Assembly: GCA_945952315.1 (NCBI GenBank)
Contig: CAMFIE010000002.1
Coordinates: 1-64,000, forward strand
DNA from: an uncultured Rhizobium sp.
GTDB lineage: Bacteria; Pseudomonadota; Alphaproteobacteria; Rhizobiales; Rhizobiaceae
Length of the DNA stretch: 64,000 bases
Direction: 5' to 3'
The translations under genes were made by a program, and so were the position numbers. This document shows, piece after piece, positions 27,461-35,450 of this stretch (the first letter of the stretch is position 1; each line of letters starts with the position of its first letter). The notes beneath the pieces were generated by a model that was not told where the DNA came from, made no database searches, and saw only the letters and a list, made by a program, of their open reading frames with translations.

Positions 27461-28872
27461 ATCGCAAGCGCGACAATCGCCAGCGTCAGTGCACCCACCA
27501 GCCAGCTTCTGCGATCCTTCAGCGCAAAGACAATCGGATCGTCATGCATCTGGCGGCGATGGGCAAGAAGCAGCGTGCGCGCTGTCCAGTAGAGATAGGT
27601 CGGGCAGAGCAGCCACAGCACTTCCGGATGGCTGTAGAAGCGCACCACCTTTTCCGAGTTCACATAGAGCGCGAGCACGGTAATCGCATTCATCCCGGCA
27701 GCTGCGGCAAGGGCGGCAATCACCGGGAGATCGGTGATCTTGTAGTCGCGGTTCGACGGATCGGGGAGATCCTGATCAAGCCGGGTGGAAAGCTCGATGT
27801 AACGCTTCACGAGCGCCAGCGAGGTGAAGATCATCACCGAAAAGGCAAACAGCCATTCCGACATCGGCACGGTGATGGCGGCGGCACCCGCCACCACGCG
27901 CAGCGTGTAGAGCAGGGCAAGAACGATCACATCCACCAGCATCATTCGCTTGAGGGCGAAGGAATAGGCTGTCGTCGTGGCGAAATAGGCGGCAAGCAGC
28001 AGCGAGAACTTGACGGGCAGCAAGGCAGCGGTGCTGATGGCGGCTGCAAGCAGCAGCGGCACAAGCATCAACCCCTCGGCAAGGCTCACGGTCCCGGCCG
28101 CAAAGGGCCGGTTCTTCTTGGTCGGATGGCTGCGGTCGGCGTGCAGGTCCACCAGATCATTGAGCACATAGACGGCAGAAGCGGTAAAATTGAAGGCAAG
28201 CAGGGCAAGCAGGCTGAGCGCCAGATTATGGAGCGACAGCGCATGCGCCGTCAGCATCGGCACCAGCACCAGCGCGTTCTTGGCATATTGATGTGGGCGC
28301 AGCAGCTTCAGAAGCGCCTTTGCCTTGTTTGCCGGGCGGGTAAGGGCAAGCCGGTCCACCCTTGTTTCGGCACCGGTCAGTTGTTCGGCTTCGCGCTCGG
28401 AAAGGCCGACAGTGAAAACCTGCCGGGCGCCTTTGCCAAGCGCTGCAGCGTCCCGACCTGCCGTCACCAGATCATAGCGGGCGCGGGAAAGCCCCGTTTC
28501 GCCGGAGGAAAAGGCCGCAATCGAAACCACGCCGTCGAACAGGCCGAGATGGGCCGCAATCGCTTCTGCCTCTTTGCGGTTTTCGCGATAGAGCAGATAG
28601 ACGGGCCGTTTGCCAGCGCGGGCATTTTCAGCCAGCCTGACAACGGACTCCGCATAGGGAACATGATCCGGCGAAAGCGGTGTGTCTTCACTGTCCTTGC
28701 CAGTCAGATGCCGCCAGACGGCGCGCGGACCTTTTTCCGATAAAATCGAGGCCAGTCTTTCCTGATGAAGATCCACGCTGACGAGGGCGCCTTCCAGCTC
28801 CACCATGAGCGGCACGGCTGCCGGGGCCTGCGGCTCCAGTGTGTCAAGCGTCGGTACGTAATGCAGCTTCAT
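27457..28872 (-). CDS. UbiA-family prenyltransferase with N-terminal HAD-like domain (decaprenyl-phosphate phosphoribosyltransferase-like)
   Basis: 471 residues. The C-terminal part (about 185-471) is an eight-to-nine-helix UbiA domain with the Asp-rich motif NDLVDLHADRSHPTKKNRP, typical of the DPPR synthase branch that makes polyprenyl-phosphoribose from PRPP. The N-terminal 170 residues resemble the HAD phosphatase found fused to this branch, but the motif I DxDGT is degenerate here (ELEGAL), so phosphatase activity is doubtful. The start is ATG 28872, with GTG 28878 possible. It is first gene of the operon ending with the DMT-like protein. No 2'-epimerase (DprE1/E2) is present in the window. 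Confidence 0.8.
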   Translation of the reverse strand: MKLHYVPTLDTLEPQAPAAVPLMVELEGALVSVDLHQERLASILSEKGPRAVWRHLTGKDSEDTPLSPDHVPYAESVVRLAENARAGKRPVYLLYRENRKEAEAIAAHLGLFDGVVSIAAFSSGETGLSRARYDLVTAGRDAAALGKGARQVFTVGLSEREAEQLTGAETRVDRLALTRPANKAKALLKLLRPHQYAKNALVLVPMLTAHALSLHNLALSLLALLAFNFTASAVYVLNDLVDLHADRSHPTKKNRPFAAGTVSLAEGLMLVPLLLAAAISTAALLPVKFSLLLAAYFATTTAYSFALKRMMLVDVIVLALLYTLRVVAGAAAITVPMSEWLFAFSVMIFTSLALVKRYIELSTRLDQDLPDPSNRDYKITDLPVIAALAAAAGMNAITVLALYVNSEKVVRFYSHPEVLWLLCPTYLYWTARTLLLAHRRQMHDDPIVFALKDRRSWLVGALTLAIVALAM

Positions 28873-28987
28873 GCGCACGGTCCAGGCCCGGTCTTTGTGG
28901 TCGGTTGCCTGAAAAGCTATGATCGAATTTCCTAAAGGTTGTTTTAAAGAAAATCCGTCTCAGCATTTATGGTGCGTTTCGCTCATG

Positions 28988-29018
28988 AAAAAAGCCGCCC
29001 CCGGAGGGAGCGGCCTTA
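28988..29018 (-). terminator. Terminator after efp
   Basis: Read on the minus strand: GCCGCTCCC, loop, GGGGGCGGC followed by TTTTTT. It separates efp from the UbiA operon. Confidence 0.85.
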
Positions 29019-29044
29019 AAAACGAAGCGATCCGGGTGAACCGG

Positions 29045-29614
29045 TCAGTCCTTGGCGCGTTCCACATAGGAGCCGTCTTCGGTCATGATCACCACACGGG
29101 TACCGGCGGTGATATGAGGCGGAACGAGTGTGCGCACGCCATTCGACAGCATCGCGGGCTTGTAGGAAGACGAAGCCGTCTGGCCCTTCACGACCGGTTC
29201 GGTCTCGGTGATCTCGAGGATCACGTGACGCGGCAGTTCGATGGCGAGCGCCACACCTTCATGCATCGACAGGATGCAGCTCATGCCTTCCTGCAGGTAG
29301 TGCTTGGCATCGCCGACCGTATCGGCATCGACAGCCACCTGGTCATAGTTTTCCGGGTTCATGAAGTGATAGCCTTCGCCGTCCTCATAAAGGAACTGGA
29401 AGGGGCGGTCTTCCACGAAGGCGCGCTCGACCTGTTCGGTGGTGCGCCAGCGTTCCGACACCTTCACGCCATCCACGATGCGGCGCATGTCCACCTGGGT
29501 CACCGGCGTGCCCTTGCCCGGATGGAAGTTCTGGGCGGTGAGAACCACATAGAGCTTGCCGTCGACTTCCACGACGTTGCCCTTGCGAAGCGAAGAGGCG
29601 ATGATCTTTACCAT
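29045..29614 (-). CDS. efp: Elongation factor P
   Basis: 189 residues with KOW-like N domain and two OB domains. EF-P rescues ribosomes stalled at polyproline. The modified lysine is present as Lys34 in HPGKGTP, the sequence recognised by EpmA. The C-terminal signature ([41 protein letters not shown]) is intact. It is divergent from epmA-epmB, which encode its modification enzymes. A terminator follows. Confidence 0.98.
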   Translation of the reverse strand: MVKIIASSLRKGNVVEVDGKLYVVLTAQNFHPGKGTPVTQVDMRRIVDGVKVSERWRTTEQVERAFVEDRPFQFLYEDGEGYHFMNPENYDQVAVDADTVGDAKHYLQEGMSCILSMHEGVALAIELPRHVILEITETEPVVKGQTASSSYKPAMLSNGVRTLVPPHITAGTRVVIMTEDGSYVERAKD

Positions 29615-29762
29615 AAGACTTCCTTGTCACTGTCTTGATCGCATCGTAGAGGACTGGATCAAGACGTCCCCGGAAAACGCGAATTGCTGGTTTCCGGGCG
29701 CACGTACCGCAAATCCGCAGGAATTGCCAGCCTTCCAATCGTTGAACGGTGAATAAAGCTGC

Positions 29763-30818
29763 ATGAAAACCTCAGTTTCTCCCTGGTGGACGCCTGATCT
29801 TCACGCTGACCGGCGCCCCTTTCTCCTCGGGCGCAATGCGATCCAGCGGGCATTCCGTCGGCATTTCGACGACCGGGATTTCATCGAGGTGGATACGGCA
29901 ACCCTTCAGGTCTCCCCCGGCAACGAAGCCCACCTGCACGGCTTTCGCACCGAGGCCATCGACCATGCGGGCCGTGCCCATCCGTTCTATCTGCATACGT
30001 CACCCGAATTTGCCTGCAAGAAACTGCTTGCCGCAGGCGAGCGGCGCATCAGCTGCTTTGCGCATGTCTATCGCAATCGCGAACGCGGGCCGCTGCATCA
30101 TCCGGAATTCACCATGCTGGAATGGTATCGGGCGGGGGAAACCTACGAAGCACTGATGGCGGATTGCGCGGAGCTCCTGGCGCTTGCCGCCGAAACGGCA
30201 GGTGCGCGGCGGCTCGTCTGGCGGGGCCATGAGGTGGATCCCTACGTGGAGCCGGAGCGGATCAGCGTGCAGGAGGCCTTCCAGCGCTTTGCCGGGATCG
30301 ATCTTCTTTCGACAACGAATGCGCGCGGTGAGACGGATCGGGACGCACTTTCCGCTGCCCTGAAGATCGTCGGCATCCGCCATGCCGAGGATGATACCTG
30401 GGCGGATATGTATAGCCGGGTTCTGGTCGAACGGATCGAGCCGCGCCTCGGCTTCGGGCGGGCGGCAATTCTCTATGGCTATCCGGTCAGCGAGGCAGCG
30501 CTTGCCCGCCATTCGTCCACCGATCCGCGCGTCGCCGAGCGTTTTGAGCTTTATGCGGCAGGCGTTGAGCTTGCCAATGCCTTCGGCGAACTGACCGATC
30601 CCGTTGAGCAGCGCCGCCGGTTCGAGGCGGAAATGGCGGAAAAGCAGCGCGTCTATGGCGAGACCTATCCGCTGGACGAGGATTTCCTGGCAGCCCTTCA
30701 TCAGATGCCGGAAGCGTCGGGCATTGCGCTCGGCTTTGATCGGCTGGTGATGCTTGCCACCGGTGCAAGCCGGATCGAGCAGGTGATCTGGGCGCCGGTT
30801 GCGGAGACCGGTGACTGA
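29763..30818 (+). CDS. epmA: EF-P lysine lysyltransferase EpmA
   Basis: 351-residue class II aaRS-like protein similar to the catalytic core of lysyl-tRNA synthetase but lacking the N-terminal anticodon-binding domain, as in EpmA/GenX/PoxA. It attaches (R)-beta-lysine to Lys34 of EF-P. Motif 2 (CFAHVYRNRERGPLHHPEF) and motif 3 (ASGIALGFDRLVMLATG) are visible. The stop overlaps the epmB start by one base (TGATG). The pairing with epmB and efp makes the assignment firm. Confidence 0.95.
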   Translation: MKTSVSPWWTPDLHADRRPFLLGRNAIQRAFRRHFDDRDFIEVDTATLQVSPGNEAHLHGFRTEAIDHAGRAHPFYLHTSPEFACKKLLAAGERRISCFAHVYRNRERGPLHHPEFTMLEWYRAGETYEALMADCAELLALAAETAGARRLVWRGHEVDPYVEPERISVQEAFQRFAGIDLLSTTNARGETDRDALSAALKIVGIRHAEDDTWADMYSRVLVERIEPRLGFGRAAILYGYPVSEAALARHSSTDPRVAERFELYAAGVELANAFGELTDPVEQRRRFEAEMAEKQRVYGETYPLDEDFLAALHQMPEASGIALGFDRLVMLATGASRIEQVIWAPVAETGD

Positions 30819-31852
30819 TGGCCGGAACGATCACCACAGTCGATGATCTGGTCGCGGCCGGCCTTCTGCCCGAAGCGGGAAAGGCAGCCGCAGGGAAAGT
30901 GGCGGCCCGCTATGCCATAGCGGTAACGCCCGAGATGGCAGCCCTTGTCGAGACGCCCGATGATCCGTTGGGTTTGCAGTTCCTTCCGCGCATCGAGGAA
31001 CTTCAGACCCTGCCGGAAGAACGGGCAGACCCCATCGGTGATCATGTGCACAGTCCGGTCGAAGGCATCGTGCATCGTTATCCCGACCGGGTGCTGCTGA
31101 AGGCGCTGCATGTCTGCCCGGTCTATTGCCGCTTCTGCTTCCGTCGCGAAATGGTGGGGCCGGAAGGGGATAGGCTGCTGGCTGGCGAAAAGCTGGAGGC
31201 GGCGCTTGCCTATATTGCCGCACATACGGAAATTTTCGAGGTGATCGTGACGGGCGGCGATCCGCTGATGCTGTCACCCCGCCGCCTCAAACTCCTGATG
31301 GAGCGGCTCGGCGCAGTGCCCCATGTGAAAGTCGTCCGCTTCCACAGCCGCGTGCCTGTGGTCGATCCGGCCCGGATCGATGCGGATCTGGTTGAGGCGC
31401 TGCTGTCCTCGGGAAAGGCCTGCTATGTGGCCGTGCATGCCAATCACCCGCGCGAATTTACCGGTACCGCCAAAGCGGCAATCGGCCGTCTCGCGGAAAA
31501 GGGGATCGTTCTTTTGAGCCAAAGCGTGCTTCTGAAGGGGATCAACGATGATGTGGACGTGCTGGCCAGCCTGATGCGCTGCTTTGTCGAAAACCGGGTC
31601 CGGCCCTATTACCTGCACCATCCCGACCTTGCGCCCGGAACCGCCCATTTCCGCCTGTCGATTGCAGAGGGGCGGCGTCTCACCGAAGCGCTCAAGGGGC
31701 GGCTCTCCGGTCTTTGCCAGCCCACCTATGTGCTCGATATCCCGGGCGGCTTCGGCAAGATCGATCTCGCCGGATCAAGCGCCGATCAGCAGGCAGATGG
31801 CAGCTGGAGGGTCAGGGATTTCAACGGCGGCGTGCACCGATACGAGGGTTGA
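30818..31852 (+). CDS. epmB: EF-P beta-lysylation protein EpmB (lysine 2,3-aminomutase-like)
   Basis: 344-residue radical SAM enzyme converting L-lysine to (R)-beta-lysine for EF-P modification. The 4Fe-4S cluster motif is CPVYCRFC (CxxxCxxC), followed by GGDPL for SAM and the C-terminal PLP-lysine region DIPGGFGK. It is shorter than clostridial lysine 2,3-aminomutase, as usual for EpmB. It is coupled to epmA by a one-base overlap. EpmC (hydroxylase) is not present nearby. Confidence 0.95.
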   Translation: MAGTITTVDDLVAAGLLPEAGKAAAGKVAARYAIAVTPEMAALVETPDDPLGLQFLPRIEELQTLPEERADPIGDHVHSPVEGIVHRYPDRVLLKALHVCPVYCRFCFRREMVGPEGDRLLAGEKLEAALAYIAAHTEIFEVIVTGGDPLMLSPRRLKLLMERLGAVPHVKVVRFHSRVPVVDPARIDADLVEALLSSGKACYVAVHANHPREFTGTAKAAIGRLAEKGIVLLSQSVLLKGINDDVDVLASLMRCFVENRVRPYYLHHPDLAPGTAHFRLSIAEGRRLTEALKGRLSGLCQPTYVLDIPGGFGKIDLAGSSADQQADGSWRVRDFNGGVHRYEG

Positions 31853-32102
31853 TGTCACCCTGCCTGTCCGGACCAAAATGAAACGCTCACTTTTCATGCT
31901 TGCGCCGAAGCGAAACAGCACCTCCTTGGAGCCGTTTCGTTAAGCAATTGGAATGTTATGCAAATTATCCGCATTCTGTCGCATTGTAACGATTATCAGC
32001 GGTTTGGTTTAACCACACGGCTTATCGAAATCTTATAGTGTGTTCCCTATAACTTTTCCCGATTAACGGGCTTTTTTGCCCTGTACAGCGATGGGGAAAA
32101 CC
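31853..32102. other. AT-rich intergenic region upstream of the carrier-protein operon
   Basis: 250 bp between epmB and the carrier-protein gene. It contains a TATAGT (32034-32039) that could be a -10 for the operon, though no good -35 sits 17 bp upstream, and a small GGGC-N6-GCCC inverted repeat at about 32071. The region is clearly richer in A/T than its surroundings and probably holds the operon promoter. Confidence 0.4.
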
Positions 32103-32354
32103 ATGAAGGACAAGATCCGCGACATCCTTTCCAGGCTCGGCAAGCTTCCGGTGGCTGTGGACAGTCTGGCGGATGACAGTGACCTCTATACAGCTGGCCT
32201 GTCTTCGTTTGCGTCCGTGCAGCTGATGCTCGGTCTCGAGGACGGCTTCGATATCGAGTTCCCTGACAATCTCCTGAACCGCCGGTCTTTTGCCAGCATC
32301 GATGCCATTGCCGCGACCGTGGAGCAGATCATCGCCACGCGAAAGGTGGCGTGA
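32103..32354 (+). CDS. Acyl carrier protein-like carrier of the amino acid:[CP] ligase system
   Basis: 83-residue four-helix carrier protein. The 4'-phosphopantetheine attachment site is Ser35 in AGLSSFASVQL; the usual Asp-Ser-Leu is Ser-Ser-Phe here, unlike fatty-acid ACP. Helix II/III residues (LMLGLEDGFDIEFPD) are otherwise ACP-like. It precedes an acyl-CoA-dehydrogenase-like gene (1-bp gap) and an aa:[CP] ligase gene. In this ligase family the neighbouring carrier protein is the acceptor of the activated amino acid. ATG 32103 has GGGG upstream; 32091 and 32076 are in-frame alternatives with no such site. Confidence 0.88.
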   Translation: MKDKIRDILSRLGKLPVAVDSLADDSDLYTAGLSSFASVQLMLGLEDGFDIEFPDNLLNRRSFASIDAIAATVEQIIATRKVA

Positions 32355-32355
32355 G

Positions 32356-33537
32356 ATGAATGTCATGGCTGAGGTGAGGGCGGAAAGTCTCGTATCGCGG
32401 GCACAGCGGGTGGCGGCCGTTGCGGCACAGCATGCCGAGGCGGTGGATCGCGAAGGCCGCTTTCCGCGTGAGGCTGTGGATGCGATGATCGCCGAGCGGC
32501 TGCTTGGCATTCAGGTGCCCGCGGTCCATGGCGGTGAGGGCGCAACCTTCTCGGAAATCGCCGAGCTGTGCTCGATCCTTTCGCAGGCCTGCGCCTCATC
32601 CTCGATGATCTTTGCGATGCACCATATCAAGCTCTCCAGCCTCGTCGAGCACGGGCTTGAAAGTGCATGGCTTACGGCCTTCATGCAACGGGTGGCAAGC
32701 GAACAGCTGCTTCTCGGTTCGGCCACGACGGAGGGCGGAATCGGCGGTAATCTGCGCAATTCCATCTGTGCCATCGAAATTGAGAACGGCGTCTGCCGGC
32801 TGGAGAAAGACGCGACCGTCATTTCCTATGGCGATTATGCGGATGCGATCCTGATCACCTCGCGGGCGCACAAGGATGCAGCCCCCTCCGATCAGGTCAT
32901 GACGGTTTTCCTCAAGGATCAATATACACTGGAACGCACCCATGTCTGGGATACGCTCGGCATGCGCGGCACCTGCTCCGACGGGTTCCTGTTCAAGGGC
33001 GAAGCACCGGCCGAACAGGTCTTTCCCAAGCCCTTTGCCGAGATTGCGGCGCAATCGATGCTGGCGGCCTCCCACCTTCTCTGGTCTGGCGTCTGGTACG
33101 GGATTGCCGCCGATGCGGTGATCAAATCGCAGAATTTCATCCGGGCGGCCGCCCGCAAGAGCCCGGGCCAGACACCACCCGGCGCCATCCATCTCGCCAA
33201 TATCGCCAACCAGCTGCAGATGGTGAAGTCGAATATCGTAGCCGGTCTCAAGACCTATGAGGATGCCAAGCGCGATGAAGAGAAGCTTTCCTCCATGGCT
33301 TTCGCGGTGGCGATGAACAATATCAAGATCTGCTCCTCCGAGATGATCCTGCCGATCATCAACGGCGCGATGCTGATCTGCGGCATCATGGGTTACAAGA
33401 ACGGTACGCCGTTCAGCCTCGGCCGTAATCTGCGCGATGCGCATTCCGCCCAGCTGATGATTTCCAACGACCGGATTCTCGGCAACACGTCTTCCATGCT
33501 CCTGGTACACCGCCAGGATACAAGTCTACTGGGGTAA
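32356..33537 (+). CDS. Acyl-CoA dehydrogenase-like flavoprotein of the carrier-protein operon
   Basis: 393 residues with the acyl-CoA dehydrogenase fold: N-terminal helices (FPREAVDAMIAERLLGIQVPA), middle domain (GSATTEGGIGGNLRNS; FLKDQ) and C-terminal helical domain. The catalytic Glu normally found in the final helix region is not evident: the RDA motif is followed by HSAQLMISNDRIL. No Glu is seen at the alternative helix-G position either. It may therefore be a flavin oxidase, monooxygenase or unusual dehydrogenase acting on an aminoacyl-S-carrier. Flavoproteins of this fold oxidise aminoacyl-S-PCP substrates, such as prolyl-PCP, in antibiotic pathways (known). Start ATG 32356, one base after the carrier protein stop. 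Confidence 0.82.
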   Translation: MNVMAEVRAESLVSRAQRVAAVAAQHAEAVDREGRFPREAVDAMIAERLLGIQVPAVHGGEGATFSEIAELCSILSQACASSSMIFAMHHIKLSSLVEHGLESAWLTAFMQRVASEQLLLGSATTEGGIGGNLRNSICAIEIENGVCRLEKDATVISYGDYADAILITSRAHKDAAPSDQVMTVFLKDQYTLERTHVWDTLGMRGTCSDGFLFKGEAPAEQVFPKPFAEIAAQSMLAASHLLWSGVWYGIAADAVIKSQNFIRAAARKSPGQTPPGAIHLANIANQLQMVKSNIVAGLKTYEDAKRDEEKLSSMAFAVAMNNIKICSSEMILPIINGAMLICGIMGYKNGTPFSLGRNLRDAHSAQLMISNDRILGNTSSMLLVHRQDTSLLG

Positions 33538-33540
33538 GCC

Positions 33541-34449
33541 ATGGACATGCAGGTTTCCTTTCTTGACCGCCTGTTTGATGCAGGTCTTCTGATCGATACG
33601 GGCGTCGACGGGCTCTATGGCCGCTCCGGCGAATTCGAGGATGTGATTGCCGCCTTTGAACGGCTGATCGACCGCACTGGCGGTGGCGACGGAGCCGAGG
33701 CAATCCGTTTCCCGCCGGGCATGAACCGCCATTATTTCGAAAAGAGCGGCTACATGAAGAGCTTCCCGCAGCTTGCGGGCACCATCCATTCCTTCTGTGG
33801 CTGCGAACTCGATCATGTCAGCCTGCTGAAGACCATGGACGAGGGCGGCGACTGGACGACCGGGCAGGAGGCAACGGATATCGTGCTGACGCCCGCCGCC
33901 TGCTATCCGCTCTATCCTACGATTGCGCGCCGTGGCGCGGTGAAGGACGAGGGCCAGCTCTATGATCTGCAGTCCTACTGTTTCCGCCACGAGCCGTCAA
34001 AAGACCCCGCCCGCCAGCAACTCTTCCGCATGCGCGAATATGTGTTCATGGGGCAGGAAAGCGACGTGATGGCCTTCCGGCAGAAATGGATGGAGCGTGG
34101 CCCGGAGATGATGCGCTCGGTCGGCCTGCCGGTCGAGATCGATGTGGCCAATGATCCGTTCTTCGGGCGTGCGGGCAAGCTGCTGGTCAACAGCCAGCGC
34201 GACCAGAACCTGAAATTCGAGCTTCTGATCCCGATCACCTCGGTGGAAAAGCCGACCGCCTGCATGAGCTTCAACTATCATCAGGATCAGTTCGGCCTGA
34301 AATGGGGCTTGCAGTTCAAGAGTGGCGCGCCCGTTCACACCGCCTGTGTCGGCTTTGGTCTGGAGCGCATCGCGCTGGCGCTGTTCCACACCCATGGTCT
34401 CGATGTGACGATCTGGCCGGATGACGTGCGCAAGGTTCTGTGGGGCTGA
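33541..34449 (+). CDS. Amino acid:[carrier protein] ligase (seryl-tRNA synthetase homologue)
   Basis: 302 residues, a class II synthetase core like the atypical archaeal SerRS but without the N-terminal tRNA-binding domain. The zinc/substrate-binding ligands of this family appear as Cys121 ([11 protein letters not shown]), Glu166 ([10 protein letters not shown]) and Cys269 ([16 protein letters not shown], which is also motif 3 with Arg276). Characterised relatives in Bradyrhizobium and Agrobacterium activate glycine or alanine and load it onto the phosphopantetheine of a dedicated carrier protein, not onto tRNA. It lies 3 bp after the flavoprotein gene; its stop overlaps the DUF1839 start by one base. 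Which amino acid is used cannot be read from the sequence. Confidence 0.92.
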   Translation: MDMQVSFLDRLFDAGLLIDTGVDGLYGRSGEFEDVIAAFERLIDRTGGGDGAEAIRFPPGMNRHYFEKSGYMKSFPQLAGTIHSFCGCELDHVSLLKTMDEGGDWTTGQEATDIVLTPAACYPLYPTIARRGAVKDEGQLYDLQSYCFRHEPSKDPARQQLFRMREYVFMGQESDVMAFRQKWMERGPEMMRSVGLPVEIDVANDPFFGRAGKLLVNSQRDQNLKFELLIPITSVEKPTACMSFNYHQDQFGLKWGLQFKSGAPVHTACVGFGLERIALALFHTHGLDVTIWPDDVRKVLWG

Positions 34450-35429
34450 TGGCCTTGGTCCCTGCGGTTTTCCGGCATCTCGATCCGGCCAGCTATCGCC
34501 CGCATGCCCTGCATGATGCGGAGCGGATGTGGCCGGAAACCAATTGCTATGTCGATCTGTGGATCGAGGTTCTCGCCTCGCTCGGCCTTGCGCCGGAGGC
34601 GGCTCTTGGCTTTACGCTCGGCCAGGATTTCGAGGGCGACCAGTTCACTTTCTTCAAGATCCCGCTCGAGGATCTCGAAAGCCTTTACGGCATCCGTGTA
34701 ACAGAACTGGCGATCTTTGACCGGGTCGAGGATCACGTGGCAATGCAGATTGCCCGTGGCCGCCTTTGCCTTGTCGAGATGGACAGTTTCTTCATGCCCG
34801 ATACGCATGCGACCGGCTATCGCAAGGAGCATGGCAAGACCACCGTCGGCATCAACCGGATGGATCGGGAAAACCGGGTGCTGGATTATTTCCACAATGC
34901 CGGTTTCTTCCGGCTGGAGGGCGATGATTTCGACGGCCTGTTCGAAACCGCTCGCGATGAGAATGCGCCGCCCTTCCTGCCCTATACGGAATTTGCGAAA
35001 TTCCCGGAAAAGCCGGTCTCCGCCGAGCATCTGAGGCGCGAAGCCCGCCGCCTTCTGCCCCTGCATTTTGCCCGCCGCCCGGCGGAAAATCCGGTCGGCG
35101 CCTTCGCGCGCGTTTTCCCTGCGCAGGTGGAAAAGGTGGCTGAACGGGATTTCGGCTTCTTCCACAAATATGCCTTCAATACGCTGAGGCAGCTGGGTGC
35201 GAATTTCGAGCTGGCCGCCAGCCATCTCGGATGGCTTTCCGAAGGGGATGAATTCGAACCCGCTGCCGCGTATGCGGCGCGGATTTCGGGAGTGGCAAAA
35301 TCGGTACAGTTCCAGCTTGCCCGCGCGGTCACCCGAAAGAAATTCGATCCGCTCGCCGCAGCCCTTGATCCCGCAATTGACGCCTGGCACCAGTTGGTAG
35401 ACGCCCTGACACCTCGTCTCGAGGCGTGA
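34449..35429 (+). CDS. DUF1839 family protein
   Basis: 326-residue soluble protein, no signal peptide. Conserved-looking blocks: LHDAERMWPETNCYVDLWIEVL near the N-terminus, GQDFEGDQFTFFKIP, CLVEMDSFFMPDT, and HKYAFNTLRQLGANFELA in the C-terminal half. DUF1839 has no known activity, but it regularly accompanies aa:[carrier protein] ligases, so it is likely the enzyme that uses or transfers the carrier-bound aminoacyl group (inference). Cys39 in the N-terminal TNCY block, as in cysteine transferases or thiol amidases, is a candidate nucleophile. ATG 34449 overlaps the ligase TGA. Confidence 0.82.
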   Translation: MALVPAVFRHLDPASYRPHALHDAERMWPETNCYVDLWIEVLASLGLAPEAALGFTLGQDFEGDQFTFFKIPLEDLESLYGIRVTELAIFDRVEDHVAMQIARGRLCLVEMDSFFMPDTHATGYRKEHGKTTVGINRMDRENRVLDYFHNAGFFRLEGDDFDGLFETARDENAPPFLPYTEFAKFPEKPVSAEHLRREARRLLPLHFARRPAENPVGAFARVFPAQVEKVAERDFGFFHKYAFNTLRQLGANFELAASHLGWLSEGDEFEPAAAYAARISGVAKSVQFQLARAVTRKKFDPLAAALDPAIDAWHQLVDALTPRLEA

Positions 35430-35450
35430 AGATCGCGGACGGGAGGCGGA

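Noticed and set aside
33541-34449. Reading this gene as a true seryl-tRNA synthetase
   Set aside because: It lacks the N-terminal tRNA-binding domain, has the Cys-Glu-Cys zinc site of aa:CP ligases and sits beside a carrier protein.
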